A stretch of 64,000 nucleotides of DNA from Pseudomonas sp. FEN (GTDB taxonomy: Bacteria > Pseudomonadota > Gammaproteobacteria > Pseudomonadales > Pseudomonadaceae): positions 558,001 through 622,000 of the forward strand of contig NZ_CAJFDC010000001.1 of assembly GCF_904067045.1 (NCBI RefSeq), in the 5' to 3' direction. A program made the position numbers and the translations under genes. The notes under the pieces were generated by a model that did no database searches, was not told the origin of the DNA, and worked only from the letters and a program-made list of their open reading frames with translations. How positions within the stretch are numbered: the stretch's first letter is position 1; each line of letters starts with the position of its first letter. Shown here one piece after another: positions 19,140 to 27,851 of this stretch.

Positions 19140-20087
19140 ATGTATAGCCAGGCCCTCCCCCAAGCGACCTCGGCAGGCTCGCCGATGCGGCGCTTCTCCA
19201 ACCTGCTGTACCGGCGCCCCAACTTCTACCTGGCGCTGCTGCTGGTACCGCCGCTGATCTGGTTTGGCGCGATCTACCTCGGCTCGCTGCTGACCTTGCT
19301 CTGGCAGGGTTTCTACACCTTCGACGACTTCACCATGGCGGTCACCCCGCAGCTGACCCTGGCGAACTTCGCCGCCCTGTTCGCGCCGTCGAACTTCGAC
19401 ATCATTCTGCGCACCTTGAGCATGGCGGTGGTGGTGTCCATCGCCGCCGCTATCGTCGCCTTCCCCATTGCCTACTACATGGCGCGCTACACCACGGGCA
19501 AGACCAAGGCTTTCTTCTACATCGCGGTGATGATGCCAATGTGGGCCAGCTACATCGTCAAGGCCTACGCCTGGACCCTGCTGCTGGCCAAAGGCGGGGT
19601 CGCCCAGTGGTTTGTCCAGCACCTGGGGCTGGAACCGTTGTTGCAGTTCGTGCTGGGCATTCCGGGGGTCGGCGGCAGCACCCTGTCGACCTCGCACCTG
19701 GGACGTTTCCTGGTGTTCGTCTATATCTGGTTGCCGTTCATGATCCTGCCGATCCAGGCTGCCCTCGAGCGCCTGCCGCCGTCGCTGCTGCAAGCCTCCG
19801 CGGACCTCGGCGCCAAGCCGCGCCAGACCTTTATGCTGGTGATCCTGCCGCTGTCGATTCCCGGCATCGCGGCGGGCTCGATCTTCACCTTCTCGCTGAC
19901 CCTGGGCGACTTCATCGTGCCGCAACTGATCGGCCCACCCGGTTACTTCGTCGGCAGCATGGTCTACGCCCAGCAGGGCGCCATCGGCAACATGCCGATG
20001 GCGGCGGCCTTCACCCTGGTGCCAATCGTGCTGATCGCCGTGTACCTGTCCATCGTCAAACGCCTGGGGGCCTTCGATGCGCTCTAA
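19140..20087 (+). CDS. ydcU: Polyamine ABC transporter permease 1 (YdcU/PotB-like)
   Basis: A 315-residue inner-membrane permease with about six hydrophobic segments, for example the one near residue 38 starting [20 protein letters not shown]. The cytoplasmic EAA-type loop is [20 protein letters not shown]. It begins one base after the ATPase stop, with GAGG as ribosome site, and overlaps the next permease by 11 bases. It forms the translocation channel with permease 2. Confidence 0.93.
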   Translation: MYSQALPQATSAGSPMRRFSNLLYRRPNFYLALLLVPPLIWFGAIYLGSLLTLLWQGFYTFDDFTMAVTPQLTLANFAALFAPSNFDIILRTLSMAVVVSIAAAIVAFPIAYYMARYTTGKTKAFFYIAVMMPMWASYIVKAYAWTLLLAKGGVAQWFVQHLGLEPLLQFVLGIPGVGGSTLSTSHLGRFLVFVYIWLPFMILPIQAALERLPPSLLQASADLGAKPRQTFMLVILPLSIPGIAAGSIFTFSLTLGDFIVPQLIGPPGYFVGSMVYAQQGAIGNMPMAAAFTLVPIVLIAVYLSIVKRLGAFDAL

Positions 20088-20904
20088 TTCAGAACAACAC
20101 GGGGAAAGAGCCTCGCTGGGCCTGCGCCTGGCGGCCTGGGGCGGGCTGCTGTTCCTGCACTTCCCGATCCTGATCATCTTCCTCTACGCCTTCAACACCG
20201 AAGACGCGGCCTTCAGCTTCCCGCCCCGGGGCTTTACCCTGAAGTGGTTCAGCGTGGCCTTCGCCCGGCCCGATGTCCTGGAAGCCATCAAGCTGTCCTT
20301 GCAGATCGCCGCGATTGCCACGCTGATCGCCATGCTGCTCGGCACCCTGGCCTCGGCCGCCCTGTATCGCCGGGACTTCTTCGGCAAGCAGGGCATTTCG
20401 CTGATGCTGATCCTGCCCATCGCCCTGCCGGGGATCATCACCGGGATCGCCTTGCTCGCGACCTTCAAGAGCCTGGGGATCGAGCCGGGCATGTTCACCA
20501 TCATCGTCGGCCACGCGACCTTCTGCGTGGTGATCGTCTACAACAACGTCATCGCCCGCTTGCGGCGCACCTCCCACAGCCTGATCGAAGCCTCGATGGA
20601 CCTGGGTGCCGACGGCTGGCAGACCTTCCGCTACATCGTCCTGCCGAACCTCGGCTCGGCGTTGCTGGCCGGCGGCATGCTGGCATTCGCCCTGTCGTTC
20701 GACGAGATCATCGTCACCACCTTTACCGCCGGCCATGAACGCACCTTGCCGATCTGGCTGCTCAACCAGCTCAGCCGACCACGGGACGTCCCGGTGACCA
20801 ACGTGGTGGCCATGCTGGTGATGATAGTCACGATGCTGCCGATTCTCGGTGCCTACTACCTGACCCGCGGCGGTGAAAGCGTGGCCGGCAGTGGCGGTAA
20901 ATAA
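20077..20904 (+). CDS. ydcV: Polyamine ABC transporter permease 2 (YdcV/PotC-like)
   Basis: A 275-residue permease. Transmembrane segments include [15 protein letters not shown] and [20 protein letters not shown], and the EAA loop is [20 protein letters not shown]. It overlaps permease 1 by 11 bases, which implies coupled translation. The gene order S-T-U-V followed by patD matches the E. coli ydc operon. Confidence 0.93.
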   Translation: MRSNSEQHGERASLGLRLAAWGGLLFLHFPILIIFLYAFNTEDAAFSFPPRGFTLKWFSVAFARPDVLEAIKLSLQIAAIATLIAMLLGTLASAALYRRDFFGKQGISLMLILPIALPGIITGIALLATFKSLGIEPGMFTIIVGHATFCVVIVYNNVIARLRRTSHSLIEASMDLGADGWQTFRYIVLPNLGSALLAGGMLAFALSFDEIIVTTFTAGHERTLPIWLLNQLSRPRDVPVTNVVAMLVMIVTMLPILGAYYLTRGGESVAGSGGK

Positions 20905-20944
20905 GCGAAGACCGAGGCCGGCTACCGAAATTGAAAGCTAAATC

Positions 20945-21008
20945 GGAACTGGAACTGAGGCTGGAACTGAGGCTGTGACTGGAATTTGGACTTGAACTTG
21001 AACTTGGA
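20945..21008. repeat. Degenerate GGAACT/GAACTT hexamer run
   Basis: The gap after ydcV contains many imperfect repeats of GGAACT, GGCTGG and GAACTT in tandem, ending at the next REPIN. It is low-complexity with no reading frame. Confidence 0.7.
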
Positions 21009-21010
21009 CC

Positions 21011-21084
21011 GTGGGAGCGGAGCTTGCCCGCGAAGGGGCCCTTGAGGGCACTAAAAGCTTCGCGGACAAGCTCCGCCCCCACAA
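21011..21084. repeat. REPIN
   Basis: GGGAGCGGAGCTTGCCCGCG and CGCGGACAAGCTCCGCCCCC form an inverted REP pair upstream of patD. Confidence 0.8.
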
Positions 21085-21172
21085 GGAGACTCCCACCCAT
21101 CCGAAGGCTCCCACAAACTCCGAAAAATTCGGTGTCTACAGAACCACCTGATTGCTCCATGAGGACATGACC

Positions 21173-22597
21173 ATGCAAACCAAACTGCTGATCAACGGCC
21201 AACTCGTCAACGGCGAAGGCCCGGCCCAATCCGTGTTCAACCCGGCCCTGGGCCGGGTCCTGGTAGATATCAACGAAGCCAGCGAAGCCCAGGTCGACGC
21301 CGCCGTGCGCGCCGCCGACGGCGCCTTCGAAAGCTGGTCGCAGACCGCGCCGAAAGACCGCTCCCTGCTGCTGCTGAAACTGGCCGACGCCATCGAGGCC
21401 CATGGCCCGGAACTGGCGAAACTGGAGTCGGACAACTGCGGCAAGCCCCTGAGCGCGGCCCTCAACGACGAGATCCCGGCGATCGCCGACGTGTTCCGTT
21501 TCTTCGCCGGCGCCAGCCGTTGCATGAGCGGTTCGGCGGGGGGCGAATACCTGCCCGGCCACACTTCGATGATCCGCCGCGACCCGGTGGGCGTGATCGC
21601 CTCCATCGCGCCGTGGAACTACCCGCTGATGATGGTCGCCTGGAAAATCGCCCCGGCCCTGGCCGCCGGCAATACCGTGGTACTCAAGCCCTCGGAACAG
21701 ACCCCGCTGACCGCCTTGCGCCTGGCCGAACTGGCCGCGCAGATCTTCCCGGCCGGCGTGTTCAACCTGGTCTTCGGCCGCGGCCCGACCGTGGGCAACC
21801 CGCTGGTGACCCACCCGAAAGTACGCATGGTGTCGCTGACCGGCTCCATCGCTACCGGTTCGCAGATCATTTCCAGCACCGCCGACAGCGTCAAGCGCAT
21901 GCACATGGAACTGGGCGGCAAGGCCCCGGTGATCATCTTCGACGACGCCGACATCGACGCCGCCGTGGCCGGCATCCGCACCTTCGGTTTCTACAATGCC
22001 GGCCAGGACTGCACCGCCGCCTGTCGGGTCTATGCCCAGGCCGGGATCTACGAGAAGTTCGTCGAGAAACTCGGCGCGGCGGTCAGCACCATCAAGTATG
22101 GCTTGCAGGATGATCCGCAAACCGAGCTGGGCCCGCTGATCACCGCCCAGCACCGTGATCGCGTGGCCGGTTTCGTCGAGCGCGCACTGGCCCAGTCACA
22201 TATCCGCCTGGTCACGGGCGGCAAGGCGGTGCCCGGCAACGGCTTCTTCTTCGAACCGACGGTCCTGGCCGACGCCCTGCAGGATGACGAAATCGTCCGG
22301 CGCGAGGTGTTCGGGCCGGTGGTCTCGGTAACCCGGTTCGACGATGAAGCCCAGGTGCTGGGTTGGGCCAACGATTCGGACTACGGCCTGGCGTCATCGG
22401 TGTGGACCGCCGATGTCGGTCGCGCCCATCGCCTGGCGGCCCGCTTGCAGTACGGCTGCACCTGGGTCAACACCCACTTCATGCTGGTCAGCGAAATGCC
22501 CCATGGCGGGCAGAAGCTGTCCGGGTATGGCAAGGACATGTCGATGTACGGATTGGAGGACTACACCACCGTGCGGCATGTGATGTTCAAGCACTGA
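21173..22597 (+). CDS. patD: Gamma-aminobutyraldehyde dehydrogenase (paralogue 2)
   Basis: A 474-residue enzyme, the same length as E. coli PatD (YdcW). It oxidises 4-aminobutanal to GABA in putrescine catabolism. The catalytic Cys is in [15 protein letters not shown] and the Glu in [19 protein letters not shown]. The start at 21173 has GAGGA seven bases upstream; in-frame ATGs just before it are less well placed. It follows the ydcSTUV-like importer and is closely similar to the dehydrogenase at 15124, so the transporter is bracketed by two paralogues. Confidence 0.93.
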   Translation: MQTKLLINGQLVNGEGPAQSVFNPALGRVLVDINEASEAQVDAAVRAADGAFESWSQTAPKDRSLLLLKLADAIEAHGPELAKLESDNCGKPLSAALNDEIPAIADVFRFFAGASRCMSGSAGGEYLPGHTSMIRRDPVGVIASIAPWNYPLMMVAWKIAPALAAGNTVVLKPSEQTPLTALRLAELAAQIFPAGVFNLVFGRGPTVGNPLVTHPKVRMVSLTGSIATGSQIISSTADSVKRMHMELGGKAPVIIFDDADIDAAVAGIRTFGFYNAGQDCTAACRVYAQAGIYEKFVEKLGAAVSTIKYGLQDDPQTELGPLITAQHRDRVAGFVERALAQSHIRLVTGGKAVPGNGFFFEPTVLADALQDDEIVRREVFGPVVSVTRFDDEAQVLGWANDSDYGLASSVWTADVGRAHRLAARLQYGCTWVNTHFMLVSEMPHGGQKLSGYGKDMSMYGLEDYTTVRHVMFKH

Positions 22598-22612
22598 CAC
22601 ATCAATACCTGG

Positions 22613-22762
22613 GTTGTCCGCGAAGCAGGCGTTCGTCTTGAGGGCCTCTTCGCGGGCAAGCTCCGCTCCCACAGGTTATCGGTCGCCTGCGAAAAGTAAA
22701 TTCGACGCGGTCATTGTGGCAGCGGAGCTTGTCGGGACGCTGCACAGCCGCGAAGAGGCCAG
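22613..22762. repeat. Inverted pair of REP elements
   Basis: TCGCGGGCAAGCTCCGCTCCCA faces GCAGCGGAGCTTGTCGGGAC about 45 bases later, with GAGGCCTCTTCGCG-type flanks on both sides. Confidence 0.75.
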
Positions 22763-22895
22763 AACAAGCACCACCATTCAAGATATCTACCCGCAATCCA
22801 GATCCACCACAACAATACCGAACCGGGACGGGCCGTCATGGCCCGGCCACGGTTTCGGACACCTGAAATCTGCCGATTTTCTGGAGCAACACCGT

Positions 22896-23040
22896 CATGA
22901 GTGCACAACCCCACCTCGGCGCAGCGGCCGACAGCGGGTGTTCGAGCGCCATCAACCGCTCTGCGTGCTGTTCAACACCTTCGATATCCGCGTCGAGGAT
23001 TCCTACCGGCCAGCATTCCTCAGCGCGTCCCTGGCGGGCA
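22896..23040 (+). pseudogene. Possible frameshifted gene remnant
   Basis: An ATG at 22896 starts MSAQPHLGAAADSG. A shift of one base then gives FERHQPLCVLFNTFDIRVED and SYRPAFLSASLAG, which reads like genuine protein rather than noise. GGAG precedes the ATG. No family is recognised, and the remnant could be chance. Confidence 0.2.
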
Positions 23041-23056
23041 TGACGACTTGTGCGAC

Positions 23057-23248
23057 TCAAAACCGCGAAACACCCTCCATCACATTCAACAGGCAGCGCA
23101 TCGCATTGCGGTCCTCGGCCGACAACGCGCGATAGCGTTCCAGCAATTGTTGCTCTTCAGCGCTGAGCTTACGCGCCCTGGGCCGGGATGAGGTCCTGAA
23201 CGTCCAGAGGAACAGCATGAAACCGACAATGCTCCGCGCCTTTGCCAT
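23057..23248 (-). CDS. Small hypothetical membrane protein
   Basis: 63 residues. A short hydrophobic N-terminal segment (SIVGFMLFLWTF) is followed by a basic stretch and an amphipathic helix (LSAEEQQLLERYRALSAEDR). The ATG at 23248 has AGGAAAG five bases upstream. The pattern is that of a small anchored Pseudomonas protein. No function is known. Confidence 0.5.
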   Translation of the reverse strand: MAKARSIVGFMLFLWTFRTSSRPRARKLSAEEQQLLERYRALSAEDRNAMRCLLNVMEGVSRF

Positions 23249-23410
23249 GACCACTTTCCTTGCTGGATAGACCTGCCCCGCCTGAACGAACCGCTCAGGA
23301 TTGCCTTAAGCGTAGGAACAGTCCGAATCAGGCTAAGAACATTTCGAAATTTCCAGCAAGAAAACTCAAGTCATCCTGGCAAGAGCCCGTGATAAACACC
23401 CGGGGTACGC

Positions 23411-23923
23411 CTATTCATACCGCACCACCTCAAACCCCTCTTCCAGCGCCGGAGCTTCGAAATAGCGGGAAATCGCCTCGAACTCGGCCTCACTGGTCTT
23501 GAACGGGTGATCACCCGCCTCATTACGGACCTTCAGACGGGCCTTGCACAGCTCATCAGCCACATCGAGGAAATGCAGCCGATGGGCAGCCCCCGCGCTT
23601 TCAAAGACCGAACGCGCCCAAAGCCGGCTGGCCACGGTATTGGACGGAAAATCGAGGACCACCGAGACCCCAGCGTGCAAAAGCGCAACGAGATGCTCGG
23701 CCAAGACCCCGCGCAAGCGGCCGGCACAGCGCACATAGTCAGCGATTGCAGTGATCTCGCCCGGATACAGCCGGGCAAGCCAGACGTCCTCACAGATCAA
23801 CACGGTCGAGGCGGTTGCCGCCAGGCGTTGTGCCAGCATCGACTTCCCCGAGCCGATCTTTCCACAGACCAGATGCAGGGTCGGAACGCTATCGCCGGGG
23901 GCGCGGGTTTCAGGTGGCGACAT
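23411..23923 (-). CDS. AAA/P-loop kinase-like protein (zeta-toxin-like fold)
   Basis: A 170-residue P-loop protein. Walker A is VCGKIGSGKSML near residue 20. CEDVWLARLYPGE and VVLDFPSNTV are arranged as in small nucleotide or sugar kinases and zeta-like ATPases (YjjB/COG0645 type). The start at 23923 has AGGAGA six bases upstream. It stands alone behind a terminator and an 18-codon leader on the same strand. The substrate is unknown, and no antitoxin partner is adjacent. Confidence 0.75.
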   Translation of the reverse strand: MSPPETRAPGDSVPTLHLVCGKIGSGKSMLAQRLAATASTVLICEDVWLARLYPGEITAIADYVRCAGRLRGVLAEHLVALLHAGVSVVLDFPSNTVASRLWARSVFESAGAAHRLHFLDVADELCKARLKVRNEAGDHPFKTSEAEFEAISRYFEAPALEEGFEVVRYE

Positions 23924-23968
23924 TTCAATCTCCTTTTGACGTCCAATACCCAGGAAGGCGGCCAGAAA

Positions 23969-23993
23969 AAACCCGCCTCGGTGGGCGGGTTTC
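23969..23993 (-). terminator. Intrinsic terminator before the P-loop kinase gene
   Basis: ACCCGCC and GGCGGGT arms with a T6 run on the minus strand. It lies between the short frame at 24014-24070 and the kinase gene, so it may end OYE transcription or act as an attenuator. Confidence 0.75.
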
Positions 23994-24013
23994 GGGTGTT
24001 TTCAGAACACGCG

Positions 24014-24070
24014 TCAGCCCACCCTCGTATCGAAGGTGGGAATAATCGCGATGTTCTGCTGTGAGTTCAT
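24014..24070 (-). CDS. Possible 18-residue leader peptide
   Basis: ATG at 24070 to TGA at 24014 encodes MNSQQNIAIIPTFDTRVG. The frame ends about 20 bases before the terminator hairpin. No regulatory codon run is obvious. It is a candidate leader only. Confidence 0.3.
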   Translation of the reverse strand: MNSQQNIAIIPTFDTRVG

Positions 24071-24117
24071 GAAACTGACCTTATTCACTTAAACGTCTGA
24101 CGGCAAGCCTCAACCCT

Positions 24118-25224
24118 TCACTCACGCAAATTCGACTCGTGAATCGGCTGATCGCGATGGGTCGCACGCTGATACTGCGCCGGCCAGGTCGCCTTGTGCC
24201 CGCCCAGATCATCATCGGCGTGCAACGGCCAGTAAGGGTCACGCAACAGCTCGCGGGCCAGCAGAATCATATCCGCCTGGCCGGTGCGCAGGATGTGCTC
24301 GGCCTGGGCCGGCTCGGTAATCAGGCCGACGGTACCGGTGGCGATGTCGGACTCCTTGCGTACGCGCTCGGCGAAACGGGTCTGATAACCCGGTCCAGTG
24401 GGAATCTCCGCATTGGCGGCGGTGCCACCCGAGGACACATCGATCAGGTCGACGCCGAGGGCCTTCAAGCGCCGCGCCAGCTCCACCGTCTCATCGGGGT
24501 TCCAACCATCTTCCACCCAGTCGGTGGCCGAAACACGGACAAACAGCGGCAGCTCTTCGGGCCAGACCGCGCGCACGGCCTCAGTCACCTGCAACACCAG
24601 GCGAACGCGATTTTCAAAGGATCCACCGTATTGGTCGCGGCGCTGGTTGCTCAATGGCGATAGAAACTGGTGCAGCAGATAACCATGGGCCGCATGCACT
24701 TCGACCACCTTGAAACCGGCGATCAAGGCGCGCTTGGCTGCCATCACAAAAGCCTGGATAACCTCGGCGATCTGCTGCTCGTCCAGTTGCGCGGGCGAGG
24801 TGTGCTGCGGATCGAAGGCAATCGGCGATGGGCCGACCGGAGTCCAGCCACCCTCCTCCGGCTTGACGCTGCCATGCTTGCCCAACCAGGGCCGGTGGGT
24901 GCTGGCCTTGCGTCCGGCATGAGCGAGCTGGATTCCCGCCACCGCGCCCTGGGCGGTGATAAAGCGGGTGATGCGTTGTAACGGTTCGATCTGTTGGTCA
25001 TTCCACAGGCCAAGATCCTGGGCGGTGATCCGGCCGTCGGCGGTAACGGCGGTGGCTTCGGTGAAGATCAACCCGGCACCGCCCACTGCCCGACTGCCCA
25101 GGTGGACGAGGTGCCAGTCGTTGGCCAGGCCGTCGACGCTGGAGTACTGACACATGGGCGAGACCGCGATGCGGTTGAGCAGGGTCAATTGACGAAGGGT
25201 ATAAGGTTCAAGCAGCAGACTCAT
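24118..25224 (-). CDS. NADH:flavin oxidoreductase, Old Yellow Enzyme family (YqjM/XenA-like)
   Basis: A 368-residue FMN-dependent ene-reductase with a TIM barrel. The start LLEPYTLRQLTLLNRIAVSP, the IQLAHAGRKAS segment, the substrate-binding HAAHGYLLHQFLSP and the FMN-phosphate region near MILLARELLRDPYW are characteristic of the YqjM class. Cys in SPMCQYS near residue 25 is the redox-tuning cysteine of that class. It lies downstream of recJ on the same strand. From memory, PAO1 has the same kind of gene (PA3723) near recJ. The physiological substrate is unknown. Confidence 0.92.
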   Translation of the reverse strand: MSLLLEPYTLRQLTLLNRIAVSPMCQYSSVDGLANDWHLVHLGSRAVGGAGLIFTEATAVTADGRITAQDLGLWNDQQIEPLQRITRFITAQGAVAGIQLAHAGRKASTHRPWLGKHGSVKPEEGGWTPVGPSPIAFDPQHTSPAQLDEQQIAEVIQAFVMAAKRALIAGFKVVEVHAAHGYLLHQFLSPLSNQRRDQYGGSFENRVRLVLQVTEAVRAVWPEELPLFVRVSATDWVEDGWNPDETVELARRLKALGVDLIDVSSGGTAANAEIPTGPGYQTRFAERVRKESDIATGTVGLITEPAQAEHILRTGQADMILLARELLRDPYWPLHADDDLGGHKATWPAQYQRATHRDQPIHESNLRE

Positions 25225-25418
25225 GGGGCACCTCTCAAATCAAGTGGGCTGGCTCCAGGGTTCTGTTAGAACGTCGGCAAGTGACAAGAGTGGTGGATAA
25301 CCGCCCCCCGGCGGGTAGAAAACAGGGCGACGTCACAAGACCATTCAGACAGTGCTTACAGCCTAGTCGACAATGGCACGGGCGGGAGGGTTCAGCGGAT
25401 TTAAACCGGCATAATCAC

Positions 25419-25448
25419 CTGCGGGCGCCGGCATGCCGGCACCCGCAG
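25419..25448 (-). terminator. Strong GC-rich hairpin just after recJ
   Basis: A 30-base near-perfect palindrome (14-bp arms with one G-T type mismatch, two-base loop) three bases after the recJ stop. There is no T run, so it may be an mRNA-stabilising hairpin rather than a classical terminator. Confidence 0.5.
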
Positions 25449-25451
25449 CTC

Positions 25452-27161
25452 TCAGCGCGGCTCGATATGGGCAATCATCAGTTGCACGCTTTCCTTGCCA
25501 CGAAACTCGTTGAGGTCAAGTTTGTAGGCCAGTTCCACCCAGTCGACCCGCGCGTTGCTCCACAGCTCCGGGTCGATGCCGAAGGCAATGCCATCGAGCT
25601 TCAGCGACCCGCATTCGCTTTTCAACACCACCTTCAGGTGCCGCTCGCCGACGATGCGCTTTTCCACCAGTTGGAATACACCATGGAACAGCGGCTCGGG
25701 GAAATGCTGCCCCCACGGGCCGGCATTGCGCAGCGCCCGCGCCAGCTCCAGGTTGAACTCCTCCAGGGCCAGCGAACCATCGGTCTGCAAGCGTCCGGTC
25801 AGGTCGTCCTCGCTAAGCTGACGCCGTACTTCGGCATCGAAGGCTTCGGCGAACAACGGCAAGTTTTCCTGCGCCAGGCTCAGACCGGCGGCCATCGCAT
25901 GACCGCCGTACTTGCCGATCAGTTCCGGGTGTTGCGCCGCCACCACGCTCAAGGCATCACGAATATGGAAACCCGGGACCGAACGGCCGGAACCCTTGAG
26001 CATGCCGTCGCCGGCATCGGCAAAGGCGATGGTCGGCCGGTGATAACGCTCTTTCATCCGCGAGGCGAGGATACCGATCACCCCCTGGTGCCAGTCCGGC
26101 TCGAACAGGCACAGGCCGAACGGCATCGACTCCAGCGGCAGGTCCTTGAGCTGGGCCAGCGCTTCGCGTTGCATGCCCTGCTCGATGGACTTGCGGTCCT
26201 TGTTCATATCATCGAGCTGGCTGGCCATTTCCAGGGCCAGGGCCGGGTCTTCACAAAGCAGGCATTCAATACCCAGGCTCATATCGTCCAGACGCCCCGC
26301 CGCGTTCAGCCGCGGGCCGAGAATAAAGCCCAGGTCGGTGGAGGTCAGCCGCGAATGATCGCGTTTGGCCACCTCGAGGATCGCCTTGAGTCCCGGTCGG
26401 GCACGCCCCGCGCGAATCCGCTCCAGGCCCTGGTGCACCAGGATACGGTTGTTGGCATCCAGCGGCACCACGTCCGCCACGCTGCCCAACGCCACCAGAT
26501 CGAGCAGTTCGCCGATGTTCGGCTGCGGCGCGCTGGCGTAGCGGCCCAGGCCGCGCAGGCGCGCGCGCAGGGCCATCAACACATAGAAAATCACCCCGAC
26601 ACCAGCCAGGGCCTTGCTCGGAAACTCGCAGCCCGGCTGGTTCGGGTTGACGATGGCATCGGCCTCCGGCAATTCGCTGCCGGGCAAGTGGTGGTCGGTG
26701 ACCAGCACCTTGAGCCCCGCCGCCTTCGCCGCCTGCACCCCCTCGATGCTGGAAATGCCGTTGTCCACGGTGATCAGCAATTGCGGCTCGCGCTGCAAGG
26801 CCACGGCAACGATTTCCGGGGTCAGGCCATAACCGTATTCGAAGCGGTTCGGCACCAGATAATCGACATGCGCCGCGCCCAGCAGGCGCAGGCCCAGGAC
26901 CCCGACAGTGCTGGCGGTGGCGCCGTCGGCATCGAAGTCGCCGACAATCAGGATCCGCTGGCGCTGCTCCAGCGCCGTCACCAGCAGGTCCACCGCCGCG
27001 TCGATGCCTTTGAGTTGCTGGAAGGGGATCAGCCGCGCCAGGCTCTTGTCCAACTCGTCCTCGGAGACCACGCCGCGGGCGGCGTACAGACGGGTCAACA
27101 AGGGCGGCAGATCACCGAGAAAAGGCAGCGTGGCGGGCAACGGGCGGGGTTCGATACGCAT
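25452..27161 (-). CDS. recJ: Single-stranded-DNA-specific exonuclease RecJ
   Basis: A 569-residue 5'-3' exonuclease of recombinational and mismatch repair. The DHH family motifs are clear: VGDFDADGATAS, VDNGISS and VTDHHLPGSELPEADA. The DHHA1 part contains KYGGHAMAAGLSL. The ATG at 27161 gives MRIEPRPLPATLP, the normal start for Pseudomonas RecJ. An ATG-like extension upstream overlaps yaeQ and is less likely. It starts 8 bases after the yaeQ stop, so the two form an operon. Confidence 0.96.
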   Translation of the reverse strand: MRIEPRPLPATLPFLGDLPPLLTRLYAARGVVSEDELDKSLARLIPFQQLKGIDAAVDLLVTALEQRQRILIVGDFDADGATASTVGVLGLRLLGAAHVDYLVPNRFEYGYGLTPEIVAVALQREPQLLITVDNGISSIEGVQAAKAAGLKVLVTDHHLPGSELPEADAIVNPNQPGCEFPSKALAGVGVIFYVLMALRARLRGLGRYASAPQPNIGELLDLVALGSVADVVPLDANNRILVHQGLERIRAGRARPGLKAILEVAKRDHSRLTSTDLGFILGPRLNAAGRLDDMSLGIECLLCEDPALALEMASQLDDMNKDRKSIEQGMQREALAQLKDLPLESMPFGLCLFEPDWHQGVIGILASRMKERYHRPTIAFADAGDGMLKGSGRSVPGFHIRDALSVVAAQHPELIGKYGGHAMAAGLSLAQENLPLFAEAFDAEVRRQLSEDDLTGRLQTDGSLALEEFNLELARALRNAGPWGQHFPEPLFHGVFQLVEKRIVGERHLKVVLKSECGSLKLDGIAFGIDPELWSNARVDWVELAYKLDLNEFRGKESVQLMIAHIEPR

Positions 27162-27169
27162 GGGAATAA

Positions 27170-27712
27170 TTAACCGCGCTCGCCCATCAGCCATTCCAGC
27201 TGGACTTCATGCTGGCCACGATCGTCGGTGACGAAGATTGTGCCTTCGCTGATCATCACGTCCCACTTGATCACCCGCGGCATGTCCTTGGCCAGGGTTT
27301 CCAGGACTTCTTGCGGTACGGCGGCGATATGGACATTCTTCAGGTTCTTCACCGCGTCGACCACCTTGGTCTGCCAGACCCGCAAACTGCCATAGGCCAG
27401 CAGGCTGGTACGCTCGGTGCGGCGGGAACACCAGGTCAGACGGTCGGCATCCGGTTGACCGACTTCGATCCAGTGCAGCACGCGATCATCCAGGCTCTTT
27501 TCCCACAATGCCGGCTCGTCCACTTCCGACAGACCCCGACCAAAGGCCAGCAGCTCGTTGTACCAGAAGGCGTAAGCCAGCAGACGCACGGTCATGCGCT
27601 CCTCGGTTTCCGATGGGTGGCGGGCGATGGTCTGGTTGACGCTCTCGTAGACCCCACGATCCAGGTCAGTGAGGTTCAGGTTGAATTTGTAGGTCGTGGA
27701 CGGCTGGGCCAT
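27170..27712 (-). CDS. yaeQ: YaeQ family protein
   Basis: 180 residues with the YaeQ start STTYKFNLNLTDLDRGVYES and the core LLAYAFWYNELLAFGRGLSE, plus DEPALWEKSLDDRVLHWIEV. YaeQ has a PD-(D/E)XK nuclease-like fold and was once linked to RfaH suppression; its real role is unresolved. It is upstream of recJ and divergent from the CoA transferase. Confidence 0.93.
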   Translation of the reverse strand: MAQPSTTYKFNLNLTDLDRGVYESVNQTIARHPSETEERMTVRLLAYAFWYNELLAFGRGLSEVDEPALWEKSLDDRVLHWIEVGQPDADRLTWCSRRTERTSLLAYGSLRVWQTKVVDAVKNLKNVHIAAVPQEVLETLAKDMPRVIKWDVMISEGTIFVTDDRGQHEVQLEWLMGERG

Positions 27713-27851
27713 GAACGGGGCTTCTAAAGACGAGGAAAGGCGGCCAGTCTAACCGATACGCAAGGCAATCAACGACTGCTCGCGGTTATGCTGATTCGTT
27801 CAGCCATGATAAAAAGCCCTATTGTCTTCGTTTTGCCCTACAGGATCTGCC

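Larger units (their letters stand above)
22598..23056. other. Intergenic stretch with REP pair and a possible gene remnant
   Basis: It holds two inverted REP copies (about 22648-22675 and 22715-22740, each with GGAGCTTG or CAAGCTCC cores). After these is a short coding-looking remnant near 22896-23040. No intact gene is seen. Confidence 0.6.

Noticed and set aside
23411..23923. Toxin-antitoxin pair built on the zeta-like P-loop protein
   Set aside because: No adjacent small antitoxin gene is present, and the protein resembles stand-alone small kinases as much as zeta toxins.
25281..27173. 630-codon frame antisense to recJ
   Set aside because: RecJ on the opposite strand has all catalytic motifs; this frame is low-complexity and lacks a ribosome site.
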